A stretch of 64,000 nucleotides of DNA from Ramazzottius varieornatus (GCA_001949185.1 BDGG01000002.1:8603990-8667989), one strand, 5' to 3'. Positions 10,206 through 22,344 are shown, numbered from the stretch's first letter. Numbers and translations are program-made. Notes: generated by a model not told the origin, from the letters alone.

Positions 10206-11320
10206 AGTCGTCACAACTATCCGATGCACATCAGATATCTACCACAAAGCAGGCCGATGAATCAAGGAGAATGGAAGATTCGGACGGAAGGAGAAATGCG
10301 CGAAGGAACTTGATCACAGATTCACTCACAGTATGGCTTGCAGCGTGACGTTGACACAGCACAATTGCTGTATGGGGAATCAAACAAACGGTACTTCGAT
10401 TCCTGTTTGACCGGCTGTTTCGGTGTTTCAGCTTCAAAACTTATTCTTGAACTTTTAGTATTTATCGTAACGGAAGCCTGATAACCAGCAGACGCAGCTT
10501 GCAAACTTTTCTGAATTCGGGACCCATAATGTGGGAAACCAACGAGCTAGCAGAGAATTCAACGGCGACCACGCAAAAGGGAGGGTCCCTGGCGAAGACC
10601 TCATGAGTTTTGGACATCCCCTTCTGGCTCTTCAGGCTTCTGCAATCATGTTTACATGTATAGGCGGCAACTGGCTGCAACGAACAGAAGGTTACTATTA
10701 ATAATTTCTTGGATCCCGCGGTTTCGGCACACCGCATCGCATTATCACTAATATCGTCTGTTAGACGAATGACACGATGAGCCACGTCCGGGGCTCGGAG
10801 TGTTCTTTGCGTGCCAGTTTTGATTCGAAAGGCTAATATTTCGAACCAGCGTCGCACACGGTGTGTTTCATGATCAGGACTAATGACAGCACAAGATAGG
10901 TGCCTAGTCAGGACTGTCATTAACGTTCGAAAGACGATGATACCCAGGTCGCCATAATGCCATACTATTGTCGATCATTAATGACCGATTCTGAGACGAA
11001 TGTGGAGCAGTCTTTCTTAAGGAGATAGCTGGAAAGAACTGACCCATCTACACTGTGGTCTTAAATTATCTTGGTATCCGACTTGACGTCCTTTCGAGAT
11101 CATTTCCATCAAACTGTCTACAGCCATATTTTGACGTGCAACTATAAGCGAAGAGGTGAATCGAGCGATGGTTACAAGGATACCAAGCCTCGAATTTCTC
11201 CCTCCCGAAACCTGGCTCACCTGTTTCTTCTGCCTGATAACATTGCGATATGGATGCCGAGTCTTGAAAGATTTGCGCGCTGATTCGGACGTGTCATCGG
11301 TCGAGATCTCTCAGTGGACC
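10206..11320. other. No gene recognised
   Basis: Upstream of the coiled-coil gene (minus strand) and of receptor A (plus strand). Frames such as 10462-10920 (-) lack domains. Missing 5' exons of the coiled-coil gene were sought here as heptad-rich frames and not found. Confidence 0.4.
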
Positions 11321-12783
11321 ATGACCATAAGGAACTCGTCCCAGTCGGAAGCCATGATCCTTCATAATGTGGTCTCCCCGGATGCTTTGCGCTCTTGGGT
11401 AGTCTGCAGCCTACTGCTCTTGACCATTTCGTCGATATTAAATTCGCGGAACTTGCTTGCTTTACTTGCTCATCAACGACGACGCCCGTGGACATCGTGG
11501 TATGTCCTGCTGGCTCATCTGTACGTCATCGACCTATTCTGCAGCTCGATCTTATACACCAGCAGCATTGTCAAGATATCTTCGCCGTACTGGGAGATCT
11601 GGGGTCACCGGGTGTTCTGCCAGATAGTTGGCTTCATCTGCACTTACACCGCTATATGCTCCAGTACAAAGTACAGTGGAACTAATACTGTATACCGACA
11701 ATACCGTAGAAGGTTACCAGTGTCTCATAGCTCGAGGGGTATATGATATACAGTATAATGATGATTGTCTCGTTGTTTCTAGTGTATGCGCGATGGCCAT
11801 CCTGCGTGTGTATACGGCTTTCCACCGTCAACTTAGCGTTTTGACACTTCAGAGAAAGGTCGAGCAGTTTTTCAAGTTCCTTCTTTTCTTCAGTCACGTT
11901 ACCAGCACATTGGCCACTGCCTCAACCTACATGACTGGTGGCAGTGGGGAAATTGATCCGCCCTGTGCTTTCTGTGGCCGGAACCCTTATAATAATACTT
12001 ACGAAGCTCAGATCGTCGAAATGACTGCTTGAGCGTTTCTGCCAACAGCAGTGACAGCGGTCTGTTATGGGGTGGTCCATCTTTTACTTCCATCTTAAAC
12101 GTTTCGAGCGCGAGGCTGCTCAACAGCGACGTCTACAATCAGCGTCGTTAAGCTCAGCTGACTCATATCCGGGTAAAGAGATGCAATGTTTGCAGACTCT
12201 GTCCAACCGTATCATTGTTATGATTCTCTTGAAGTTTCTGGTGCATTTTCCCATCGCCATCTTTTATCTGCTGCGTCTACAAGGTGCTGAAGCTTCGAGA
12301 CCAGGGATCAACTTGCTTGTTCTTTCTCCCTACACTACTCGTCTACGTTTTTTGATGCGGTGAGGAGACCCAGAACCGTTGCTGCGACAGGGGTACAGGT
12401 AGGACCTGTCTATCTGGGATCCATTCTGGGTAGGCTGGTTACTGATAGGCAAGACCACATTGACTCCATGTGGCGTCAAGCGGTTGGTCGCGGTCGATCC
12501 GGCTTTCGCTGACTGAACGTTATGAAAACAAATTGGTCGCCTTGTCGAACCTATCGGCGCTGGACGAACTAGCCATCTTCAGAATCCGATAGACGGGTCC
12601 CACATGGTTTAACTGAGCAGTGCGGAATCTCTGCACCAGGACCAATGCCGTAAGCTTAAGAGTACAGACTGCCATTCTTTGACGGAAGCTTGTTGCTTTT
12701 AGATTCTATACGGTTTGGCGGACCCTGAAATGGAGAAACCGTGTCAGAGGCTGGGCGGGAAACCACTGGGAACGATTCTGTAG
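11321..12783 (+). pseudogene. 7TM receptor A (GPCR-like), pseudogene paralogous to receptor B
   Basis: It shares the three-exon plan of receptor B: exon 1 11321-11670 (MTIRNSSQSEAMILH through TM1-TM3), exon 2 from 11783 (VCAMAILRVYTAFHRQL), exon 3 12703-12783 (ILYGLADPEMEK). Lesions: in exon 2 a TGA at about 12030 replaces the tryptophan of the TM5 motif (MTA-stop-AF against MTAWAF in B). A frameshift follows near 12095, with the frame resuming at QCLQTLSNRIIVMILLK, and another lies near 12325 in TM7 (LLVLSPYTTRLRF against LLVLTLHFSSTFF). The exon 1 donor is altered to AAA-GTACAG but keeps the phase. A 117-bp stretch of exon 1 (11448-11564) is nearly identical to receptor B. Confidence 0.8.
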
Positions 12784-14550
12784 GTCTCCAGGATTCTTTT
12801 CCGACTAGATTTGTAGCTCAAACTGTAGAAGAAGCTCTCGTCCCTCTTTCTGCGATAGCGATCTGAGCATCAAGATTAGCAGTTGGCGTAATTCCCTTGA
12901 AATTAAACATCTACGTTGGACGTAGCCGTGCCGCGGGCCAACAGCCTCTGCGGAAAACAGTTGGGGAATGGCGAGCCGGACGTCACGGCTCACACCGATG
13001 CGTTAGCCGTGTACCTACGCTGCACCGTGGAACGTTATATATACGTAGGCGAAGTTCGAATTCGCCTAGATATAAGTCCCGTTTACGAGCTGCCAGTCAC
13101 ATGACGGGCAGTAGTACATAGAGGCGTTATTTTTTTCCCTTAAAGACTGTTGGGTAGCGGCAAGGCCGGTTGGACGAACTGTCAGGAATGCATATTTTAT
13201 TCATGCAGCGGGAAATAGAGTATATGCGGCCGGATGCCGTCGAAGATTAAAGCCTACAGTGGCCTAAGTTCTATCATAACGCGAAATGGAGAAACTGACG
13301 GGCTAGCAAAGATTAGCAGAGCAATCTTGCAAACTGAACGATCCCGGCGAAACGCTAATTGAAACCTTGGTGAAGCTAGTAAATTTCGATGGTTTCTCTT
13401 CCGCGGTTCCCAGAGGCTCATCGAAACATATACAGGCAGCAGGGGTCACAACTTCATCTAGAAGGGTACTGGTTTCCTGGAGGACGTATTACTGAACCAC
13501 TGATCTTCTCTATGACATGACTAACATAATGAGACAGGCCCATGGAGACCTTTCAATGCCGCCTTTGGTTTGACTGGTTGTCATTTTCGACCGACGTCGG
13601 ACGCGATAGGTGCCTGTAATGATCAGCACTTATGGCAGCGGAAGATACGCGTCTACTTGCCACTCGCGTGACTCTCCGGCGAACAAAAGTACTGAAGTGG
13701 AAAATAATACCATATGTTGGTCATGCTGATGAGAGACTCTCAGAGGAAGATGCCGCCCAGAGATGGCCGATTAGCTTCAGGAACTGACCTTTCTGATATT
13801 GCCGTATTACAATAGGCGGATGTGACAAGCCTGCCACGACTTGGACCTGTCAGGTGCATTCGATCATGTGAACACCGGTTCCCTGAATCACATTATTCCA
13901 TAGCTCATTCATATCCACTCAAATACTCTCGTTGAGCGTCGACGCCCTCTACCATTGACGACGTACTCTTGCGAAAACCAGCAAATCAATCAGTCGACAA
14001 TCGGGGCAGGTACAATCAAAGCCCGTGATTAGGACTTCCGGTGCAATCAGCTGGCCACCTCGTGAACCAGCAAGTCAGGCCTTTCTATGCTTTATCGGCT
14101 CCGCGCGGTGATATCTGGTGTTCACGTCGGCTACTTGTGAATCACGCGTTTTTGTTGCAGTTTTTAAATGAAGGAGAGAGAGAGAGAAGAGGCTCCTGCA
14201 GCAGATAAATGAGGCGAATAACTGATTACACCGGAAGTGCCAGTCAGCGGTTGTGGTTGTACCTGCCCACGAACCCGCCTACGATTGTTGATTGCTTGAA
14301 GTAGCGTTTTCACAGCATTACGTCGTCAATGGTAGAGATGGTTCAGCCCTAATTGTGAGGAGTGGCTTGTATTTTGCGCGCATCAAGCTGAAAGCTACGT
14401 TGGTCGGATACGAGGGCACTAAGCTTGGCATCTTGCATGGCGATAACCGACTTGGATGGTTCTGCGCCGGTTACTGATGCTGTAATTCTCACATTCTGCG
14501 CGCTACTTAGAAAGTGTTTTCCTTCAAAACTGTCAACCTTCTGCTGCACC
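12784..14550. other. Intergenic between receptors A and B; contains a dispersed repeat
   Basis: No gene is readable. At 12935-13090 there is a dispersed repeat described separately. A short GA-rich tract (GAGAGAGAGAGA) lies at about 14173. The last 250 bp before receptor B hold only short frames. Confidence 0.45.
12935..13090 (+). repeat. Dispersed repeat related to 63575-63735
   Basis: The translated frames of the two places share GK-LGNG and similar downstream spacing, and the DNA shares TTGGGGAATGGC, CACGTCACG-type and CCGTGTACGTACG-type blocks. An inverted partial copy lies at 63775-63860. Whether it ever coded protein is unclear; it behaves like a repeat. Confidence 0.4.
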
Positions 14551-16382
14551 ATGAACGTAACCGACGTGAGGAACTCGTCGACGTCGCAATCGGAAGCAAT
14601 GTTCATTCACAACGCTGTTACTGGAGAGGCTCTGTGTTCGTGGGCGGTGTCCACCTTACTTTTAATGATCATCTCCTCGGTACTTAACACCTGGAACTTG
14701 CTTGCTTTACTTGCTCATCAACGACGGCGCCCGTGGACATCGTGGTATGTCCTGCTGGCTCATCTGTACGTCATCGACCTATTCTGCAGCTCGATCTTAT
14801 ACACCAGCAACGTTGCCAATATATCGTTCCCATACTGGGTAATCTGGGATGACCGAGTGTTCTGCCAGATAATTGGCTTCATCTGCACTTACTCCGCTAT
14901 CTGCTCCAGTACAAGGTAGGCAGTATCCAGTAAAGATTGGGTTACTTTACGATCGACTTGCACAGTTATTATCTGGGTACGTATCGGCAGCCCACGTTTG
15001 GGGATAACGATCGTAGTCAAATTCTTCAGGCATCAACTTTAAAGTTTTGCGATCCCAGGGGCAAAGTTGAGCTGCAGATGCAACCTACATTCACAGACAT
15101 CGAGGAAAACGATGCTGTAACCCGTTCAGATGTCTAGTCAGTGGTCAGATGGTTACTTCAGGGAAGAACTAACAAGGTTTGAGTTTCTCACTGAAAAGGT
15201 TCTTGACGTCACAACGACCCTGAATATTGCCAACAATTTGACGTCGACAAAGCGTAGTTTGGAGCTAAAAAGAGTTATCCGCAAAATTGGGCTACCGATA
15301 CCCCTATCTGTCAGTATAACGTACGAGGTGGCCGGCCTGGAGATATCCAGCGACAATTTCCGGTATGCAAATATCCATGGATCACTATTTTGTGCGCCCG
15401 ATTGCTTGATCATAGTACGTCAAAAAGGCTCTTTAATAGTGCGTCCGACCTACCCAAGGAACATAGACCATCAGCCTTGCTACGCACGAGCTTCTGGTTT
15501 GTCTCAAAAGAATGTAGACAAGTTTACGTTAATTTAGAAACCAAGAAGAGGTAGCTAGAAGCAGTGAAGGTTGAAATCAGCCTGGATATTTCCATGCCGT
15601 CTACCTCGTACGTTTTATTATCTCTAGTATATGCGCAATGGCCATCCTGCGTGTGTATACGGCGTTCCACCGTCGCCTCAGTGCTCTCATCCTTCACAGG
15701 AAAGTCAGAAAATTTTTGGTACTGCTTTTTGCTTTTATTCACCTCATCAGCTTCTTGGCCTCTGCTTCGGCCTACGTGACAAGTAGCCGAGGTGAAATCG
15801 ATCCGCCGTACGATTTGTGTGGCCATGACCCGTATGATGATAGCCACAGCTATGGAGCACAAATCGTCAAGATGACTGCCTGGGCCTTCCTACCGACCGT
15901 GGTAACGGCGGTCTGCTACGGGCAGGTTCATCGGTTACTTCGCAAAGAGAAAAATTCCCGTAGCCAAAGAGATTCTGCTCAACAGAGGCGTCAGCGGTCT
16001 GCCCCACCGAGCTCCCCACAGAGGGAGGTACAATGTCTACAAGTTCTATCGTATCGTCTCGTTGTGATGATCCTCTTGAAGGTTGTGGTCCACTACCCTA
16101 TCGCCTTCTTCTATTTACTTCGCAGTGGCGAAGCTTCGAAACCGGGAATTCACTTGCTAGTACTGACCTTACACTTCTCTTCTACATTCTTCAATGCTGT
16201 AAGAAAACTTAAGCGGCAAAGGAAGAGCTCTTTTGACAGGAGCAACCTTTAAATAGGCTGTTCACCTCAGATAGAGCTTGTTTATCTTTCAGATTCTGTA
16301 CGGTATGGCGGACCCTCAAATGAGAAAGTCTCATCGGAGACTGGCCGAGAAGCTATGTGGCAAATGTTGTGTACATAGATAG
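14551..16382 (+). CDS. 7TM receptor B (orphan GPCR-like), three exons
   Basis: Exons 14551-14915, 15628-16198 and 16293-16382 give 341 aa. The N-terminus MNVTDVRNSSTSQSEA has an N-glycosylation site. TM1 is about WAVSTLLLMIISSVLNTW and TM2 WYVLLAHLYVIDLFCSSIL. TM3 ends CAMAILRVYTAFHR, so RVY stands at the DRY position. ECL2 carries a cysteine (DLCGHDP), TM5 has the tryptophan (MTAWAFLPTVVTAVC), and TM6 is VVMILLKVVVHYPIAFFYLL. Exon 3 completes TM7: FFNAILYGMADPQMRK parallels the NPxxY...F(R/K) junction with helix 8, ending in a Cys-rich tail (KCCVHR). Exon 2 read through its GTAAGA donor also stays open for 18 codons, which hides exon 3; the homologous exon in receptor C supports the spliced model. 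Introns are phase 2 in TM3 and phase 0 in TM7. The ligand is unknown. Confidence 0.82.
15005..15290 (+). repeat. Dispersed repeat in intron 1 of receptor B
   Basis: It contains ACAGACATCGAGGAAAACGA and TTCTTGACGTCACAACGACC, with LNIANNLTSTKRSLELK readable in one frame. The same blocks, in order, occur at about 32570-33000 on the plus strand (ACATGGAGGAAAACGATGCT; LNIAINLIS-KDNLEAK). Stops in the second copy argue against a functional gene. Family unknown. Confidence 0.5.
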
Positions 16383-17077
16383 GACGATTACAAGAGCTTT
16401 GTGTCGCCGCATGGAGCTGCGCAACTGACCGACAGAGGACATATGCAGCACTGGGCCGCTCGCCTCTACCGTAATGGACCATAGGTGTTTCACACACTCG
16501 ACGCACTTACGCGAACACGCACAAACCGTTGGAATTGGGGGGTTCGCTACCTAGAACAAGTGGTAGGGGGATTTCTGTGGCGATGCTTTTGCTCGACAAC
16601 GGGAAGTACTTGTGGCCGGTGACTGTCAAGACCTTCCAGCGAATCCTTGTAGCGGTACCTAAAAGGTCGTTGCGTACTGTGTGCGAAATAGTTCAAACAA
16701 TGTACGCTTCACAGATTACAGGTCCACAGCAGGCAAAGGTTCTTCATGCAGCAACAAAGAGCCTTACGCCAGCCTGGTTTTAATAGCTTTGTATGGAAAT
16801 ATGCACATCAAACACACAATTGCAGCCGGTCATACTGTCCAGCATATGGCATTGTGAGCATATACGGGCGGTTACCGCACAGAAGACGAGTAAACAAGGC
16901 CAGTCATGCATGTTCCGCACTGATTTCATGGCATAAAACGCACAAGGGCTGGTCGTCGGGTTCCACCTTATCACCATTACTCAGTCCATCACTTTGGTGA
17001 TTTCTCCCTCATATTGGCGTTTTGTCAATAACCGATAGTCGCTGCCGTATATCAGAGAGAAGGCAAGTTGATCTGGG
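16383..17077. other. Intergenic, no gene recognised
   Basis: Between the receptor B stop and the BTB gene start. Short frames only. The 100 bp before 17078 should hold the BTB gene 5' UTR or promoter, but no motif stands out. Confidence 0.4.
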
Positions 17078-19734
17078 ATGGATGTTAGCATGGAAGAAGA
17101 TAACTTTGAACCTTTTGCCGTCGAGAGGGAATTCTTCAAGGTCTTTTGGAACGGTCAAGAATCGTTGAAGGATATGGCGGAGGATTCGGAAATTCGTCAA
17201 TGGCTGAGGTCACTGTTGGACGATAAAGAGCTGGAGCAGTACAAGGACGTCATCTTCCTGTGTTGTGGTCTCGACGGCCATGAACGAACTGTCCGAGCTC
17301 ATCGACTGGTTCTGACCACCAAGAGCCGAACTTTCGCCGATATGTTGGCGTCCCATAACGATCCCGCCGAACCAGTCAGAATTACCGGTAAGTACACATG
17401 TATTTTGACCTGTTAATTTCGCTCATGTGCTAGTCTATTGCTTTGATTAGATCCTTTTACTTTTTGCGCAAATTACACCATAACATTTCATAATAGATTT
17501 GCTGATCATTTATTTTCAAATTACTTGAGAATAAGTCAGTTATCTGAAAGCTCAAACATGTCAGAAACTTCAGAGTCTGGTCAGGAAATTAAACAGCAGT
17601 AACTTTGGTTTTGAAGGTGTCGATGCCGACGTCTTCGAAACGATTATCCACTACATTTACACGGGTCAAATCACCACGCCTCAGCGCGTTGTTCAAACGG
17701 TGGAGCTGCTGTACGCCGCCAACAAGTACGACATTGCGCCATTGTCTCAGCTAGTCAAACACTTCTTGGAATGTCGCCTGGCCCATTTGAACACCAAGCA
17801 CTTTATCATGATTACCCAACGCGTTCTCGATCTACAAATGGACGATCTTACCACCATGTGTTTCACCCTGGTCGAACAGCGGACTGCACTGGTCGTACAA
17901 GAACCAGTTTTCCTTCGTGTTTCCCCCGAGTTTATCCGGCGAGTTCTGCAGTTGGACTCCTTTGCGGGTATTGGGGAGAACCAGGTCTTTGCTCGTGTAC
18001 TGGAATGGGCAGTGATGCGGGCTGGTGGTCAACCCGATGGACTGAACCAAGAAGGACGTCCCAACGAGTCCGAATTCCACCTTGCTCGACCACATGTCCG
18101 ACAGGTCTTGGAGCCCTTCATCCGAGACTTCCGCCTGGTGTCGGTTCCCAAGGACGATTTGGCTGCTTTGGTCAAGAACAGTGGCGTCTTCACGGAACGA
18201 GAGCAGTTGACTGTTAGTTACTATCTGCTTGATCAGACCAAAGATTTGGGCGAGTTCACCATGAAGGAAAGGCATTTCACGACGGGTAAGAAGATGCTCA
18301 TCGCCCTCTGGATCATCAGACTCTTTCTTAATGAAAACATATTAGCTTCAATCATAAACTAAATATTTCTGCTTGTGGGTGGAAGTGTAGCGGACAAGAC
18401 GCGACGATCGCAAGGACCGCCACAGAAGGCTCCGCGGGAGACAGCCAACAAACCATTACCAAAAGGGGCGCCACCGGTTCCAGTTGCGCGAACGGCGCAT
18501 GTGGTCCACCACATGGAGGAAAAGATTGTGCCCTCTCCAGGTAGGTACAACGACCACTGCCAATAATAAAATACTGAAAGCCTTTAAACTCAGTTCAATA
18601 GTTCTAGAGATGCCCAAAGTGGTTCAGCAAAGCGGTCGGTCTCCCAGCCAAGAATCCGTTACCGTCAACGGTACTCCGCCGGCTCCAGCTTCCCTAAAGT
18701 CACCACAGTACTTTACTCTGCAATACTTACAGTAACGTCTTTCGCTCGGCTGTCTGATGGACAAAAGCTTTGCTTAATATGTGTGTTCTTATTCCAGAGA
18801 CCTGGAGCACCACCACACTATGGACGGAATGCAAGTCATCAAAACCAACTCTAACGACAGCCAACCCAACATGATGGAGAAGTTCCTCATGAAGTTCAAC
18901 GACAAAGTCAGTTGAGGTTTTCGTTGGCATAAGACAAAATAACTATCAGTGCACAAACATACTTTGCGATAAGGAGCGCCATATTTTTTCGGGAAATGTT
19001 GGGAAAACATTAATTTTCGCTTAGCTGCTTAATACATCTTAGAGGAGGTTAGTTAGGAGGGATCATGGGAAATTCCGAAAATTTTAAAAATGAGTGAACG
19101 CACAAGATATAAAGTAGGCTAAATCTGGAGATCAAGATTAAGACTAATTAGTACGGCAAGATGAGGTAGTCGGCGTTGCGAGATTGTCAAAGTCAACGCA
19201 ACCATGATGTTGATGTTGTGCACTCTTTGTCTTCAGGGAAAATCCGAGGGTAAGGAAAGCAAGGGGAAAAAGCCCAAAGACAAGAAGGCGCAGTCCGTGG
19301 GTACGGTCCTGGCTCGAACACCCAGCGCCAACAGTCACAGTATGACCTACTCGCCGCCGTCCTCCAACTGCAGTTCCGCTCCCAACTCCCCCAAATCTCT
19401 TCGCGGTACCGACGATTGTCCCAACCTGGACCAGCAGTCTTCGGCAGTTAAAAAGCGCGACAAGTCTAGTGTCAGCGTGTCTGAGAGACCCAAGTCGACA
19501 CTGGTGGACGGACCCAACCGTTTGGGCACGTCAGAAAGCAACGGTTCACTGGGAAAGAAAAGCGGTTCGCGCAGTGGTTTCAACGTGTTCAACATCGGGC
19601 GAAAAAGCAAATGGTCACCGGAGAACGCACGCAGTAGCCGCGAGCTGGACAAACCGGAACCCCCTCCACGAGTCAAAAGTGTCGGCAACCTGAATGAGGT
19701 CAACTCCAAGCAGGACCTGGTGGCAGAAATCTGA
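17078..19734 (+). CDS. BTB-BACK domain protein with basic Ser-rich tail
   Basis: Six exons (17078-17387, 17617-18285, 18391-18540, 18602-18707, 18798-18906, 19237-19734) give 613 aa. The BTB domain (about residues 50-140) holds DVIFLCCGLDGHERTVRAHR and LVLTTKSRTFADML, then the helix FETIIHYIYTGQI. The BACK domain (about 150-290) holds LLYAANKYDIAPLSQLVKHF, LRVSPEFIRRVLQLDSF and VFARVLEWAV. The arrangement matches BTBD1/2/3/6-type proteins, Cullin-3 substrate adaptors, but no PHR beta-sandwich follows. Instead exons 3-6 encode about 290 residues rich in Pro, Ser and Lys (EGKESKGKKPKDKK, PPSSNCSSAPNSPKSL) that look disordered. Its likely role is substrate recruitment or scaffolding; the tail has no recognised domain. 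Donors are GTAAGT, GTAAGA, GTAGGT, GTACTT and GTCAGT. Skipping of tail exons is possible. Confidence 0.85.
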
Positions 19735-20092
19735 GACAAGCAACGACCATCTCCTTGAGCTTTAGCTTCCGTGACGCAATGCATGACACTATCGGATGTT
19801 GATGAGCCCTGATCAGTTTAGTCGACACATCACTCTTCCTGCTTCGAATATTTTTACAGTTTGCCAAACGTCTGTCTGGGTGTGTCTTAAGGTCTGCTTT
19901 ACTGTCTGTGGATGTTTTGCTTTGTGGGTACCACTTTCTGCCCGAATGCTTGCATGGACGATACAGAACATAATCTAGCCTAAGGTGGTCTCGTTCCTGA
20001 CATTTTGGTTTCGCAAGTCACATGACTATCCAGTTTTAGCGGCAGGAAGTAAAGCCATCGACGTTCCACCACTCCAGCCGGAAGTTACCCAG
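19735..20092. other. Convergent 3' spacer between the BTB gene and receptor C
   Basis: Both flanking genes end towards this stretch, so it holds two 3' UTRs. No gene seen. Confidence 0.45.
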
Positions 20093-21460
20093 TTACCCGC
20101 AACACGAGCGGCACAGTCTTTCGGCTAGTTTTTGGTGCTGTCTTCTCAGCTGCGGATCGGCCAAGCCGTACAAAACCTGCAAAAATTCAGCGAAGGTACA
20201 GCTGGAAAATAATCTCCCTGACCTTGTGAAATTCGTTTCGGTTTATGCATATGAGACCATACCGCATTAAAAAGGGTGGAAGAGAAGTGGAGCGACAGCA
20301 CGATCAAATTGGTCAGCGGTTTAAGGTCATCCTCCGTTCGCAGAAGATAAAAGAAGGCAATGGGGTAATGGACAGAAAATTTCAAAATGATCATAACGAT
20401 GATACGATGGGAAAGACATTTCATCCGCTGCACGGCTCTCTGCAGGCTCTGGTCAACGTGGGCAGATGCGTTAGAGTGCAGGTGGTGCCGCTCCCGATAT
20501 TCCGCGAAGCGTATGTTGGTATGCTGATGCAGCAGTCGATGGGTCACGACGTAGCAGGTTGCCGTTACGACAGTCGGCACAAAAGCCCAAGTGGTCATTT
20601 TCACAACTTGCTCGCTGTACGCGTGCTTGTGACTGTGCGGCTTTCTGGTGCAAAACCCATAGGGCGGTGAAATTTCCCCGTTTTCATCCAGCATATATGC
20701 AAGAGAGGCGGCTGTGGCGCTGGTGAGATGCGTCAGGCAAGAGAGGAAAATGCAAAGTCTTCCTGAACGTATTTGCAGAAGCGTGGCCGGTAAGCGGCGA
20801 TGATATGCCATGTAAACTCGAGAGATCGCGATCTGACAAATGCTAGATAAAACAGATTCTGAAATACTAGCTTGATAACATCATTGACGATCTAATTGCA
20901 TTGAAGAACGTCAAACATACTACGTAGCACAAAGGGATAGTTTGGTCCAGTAAAAAGTTTGGGCCAAGTGGAAAAGACGGCAAATGGGAATTTAGCCGTA
21001 GAAAATTGTCAAAAAGTGCGTTGGTGTGAATTGCACTCTTTCGTGCGAACTTTCCTTCCGTTGTTTAGGAAGCGCTTGGTCAAAACTTTTTACCGGCCCA
21101 AACTTCCCCTTCGTGCGTGTACCTCATGCTGGAGCAGATGGCTAGATAAGTGCAAAAGAAGCTAACGGTTTGGCAAATAGCCCGGCTGTCCCAAATGTCC
21201 AAGTAGGGAAAAGTTATGTTGGCGACATTGGCAGCGTAGCAAAGAGCGCTGGACAGCATTTCGATAACGAAAAGATGGGCCAGCACCAGGTGACCACAGG
21301 TCCATGGTTGATCGCAAGCTTGATTTACTGATACGAGCAAGTTCCAGACATTCAGAAGAGACGAGGTTAGTAACACAGCCAGGTTGGCACTGGCCCATGA
21401 GTATAAAACAGTATCGGGAACTGCCTCATGCAGGAGCATCGCATGGGACATATTCTTCAT
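20093..21460 (-). CDS. 7TM receptor C (orphan GPCR-like), paralogue of A and B
   Basis: Exons 21460-21123, 20842-20263 and 20176-20093 give 333 aa with the same intron positions and phases as receptor B. The start is MKNMSHAMLLHEAV. TM1-TM2 hold NLAVLLTSSLLNVWNLLV and CGHLVLAHLFVIEMLSSALC. TM3 ends ICQIAISRVYMAYHRRL with RVY at the DRY site. ECL2 is PPYGFCTRKPH, TM5 KMTTWAFVPTVVTATCY, TM6 RIIVMIILKFSVHYPIAFF. TM7 is completed by exon 3 (LFNAVLYGLADPQLRRQ) and the tail ends CRSCCG. An open frame runs on past the exon 2 donor GTATGG and would give a different C-terminus, but conservation with A and B favours the splice. The first intron is largely filled by a MITE that abuts the 5' splice site. 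Confidence 0.82.
20927..21119. mobile_element. MITE family B, copy in intron 1 of receptor C
   Basis: The 193-bp element lies between TA dinucleotides (20925-20926 and 21120-21121). Its ends are inverted: GCACAAAGGGATAGTTTGG on the left against CACGCACGAAGGGGAAGTTT on the right strand. The interior CCGTAGAAAA and GGAAAAGACGGCAAA resemble copies at 35836-35982 and 54409-54603. The TA flank and lack of coding capacity point to a Tc1/mariner-mobilised MITE. Confidence 0.75.
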
Positions 21461-22344
21461 GGCAATGCCGGTTGGGCGAAAAAAACGTTCGATAGCCTGC
21501 CGGTGAATCTAGCCTTCAGAACTACTTACGCCGGTATGTGAGGCCCGTCAACTGCGCCTATTTGTCAGTGGCACCTCCCGAGAGATCATTCATATGCACA
21601 CATTGTGGTTTTGAATGAAATTAAAAGACACCTCCCTCAAGATGGGGGAGCGCATTTAAGGTCTCTAGAGAAAGGAGGGAAGTATGATAATCCGACTTTA
21701 CCGATGGGACGCGACATGCCTCGGTTGGGGTGGCAGATGATGATGAATTTTTTCCAGAGGTGCTCTTCGATTAGAAGGTTGTGTAACATATATTACCCCA
21801 CTTGACAAGGTTTGGATAAGTGAAATGCACTTATAATGTTATCAGCTTTATGTTGCGCCTCCTGGTAGGAGCAATCAGATCGAGCGGATTCAAAGTCGCA
21901 TCAACTGGTACGGGATTAATGATAGACTTTACTCAGCAGCACGTGACAAATAGGGAGTGTCCTCACTGCAGATGACGCTGTGTCAGCATGGGGAATTATG
22001 GGCCAGGAACAAGGAAGCTGGAAATCCCAAGTCATCAACTTGAGACCTGAGGCATCATGTTGCTGTAGCGGACCCAGCCCGCTGTGCAACTAGCATCCGA
22101 TCGAGCTTCTGGTTTTTCCACTGAACAGCTACCTCGGTCGTCCATCTAGTGTTTCTACGCAGTTCTTCATTACCGCTAACGATATGATCAAGCAAGTGTG
22201 TGGATTTTTGTCACCTGATACTGAGTGACAGAGTCTAATCAACATCAGTGTAGATAGGCCTTGCGCGAAGTGTAGTGAAGAGACGTGTAGTGCCGGCATC
22301 AATTTGTTATTAATATTACAGTGTATCTCTCGCCAAATACATGT

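Noticed and set aside
17832-18275. Minus-strand and shifted plus-strand frames in the BTB gene
   Set aside because: Shadows of the BACK-domain exon.
20245-20670. Plus-strand frame of 141 codons
   Set aside because: Antisense of exon 2 of receptor C, which has clear TM segments and paralogues.
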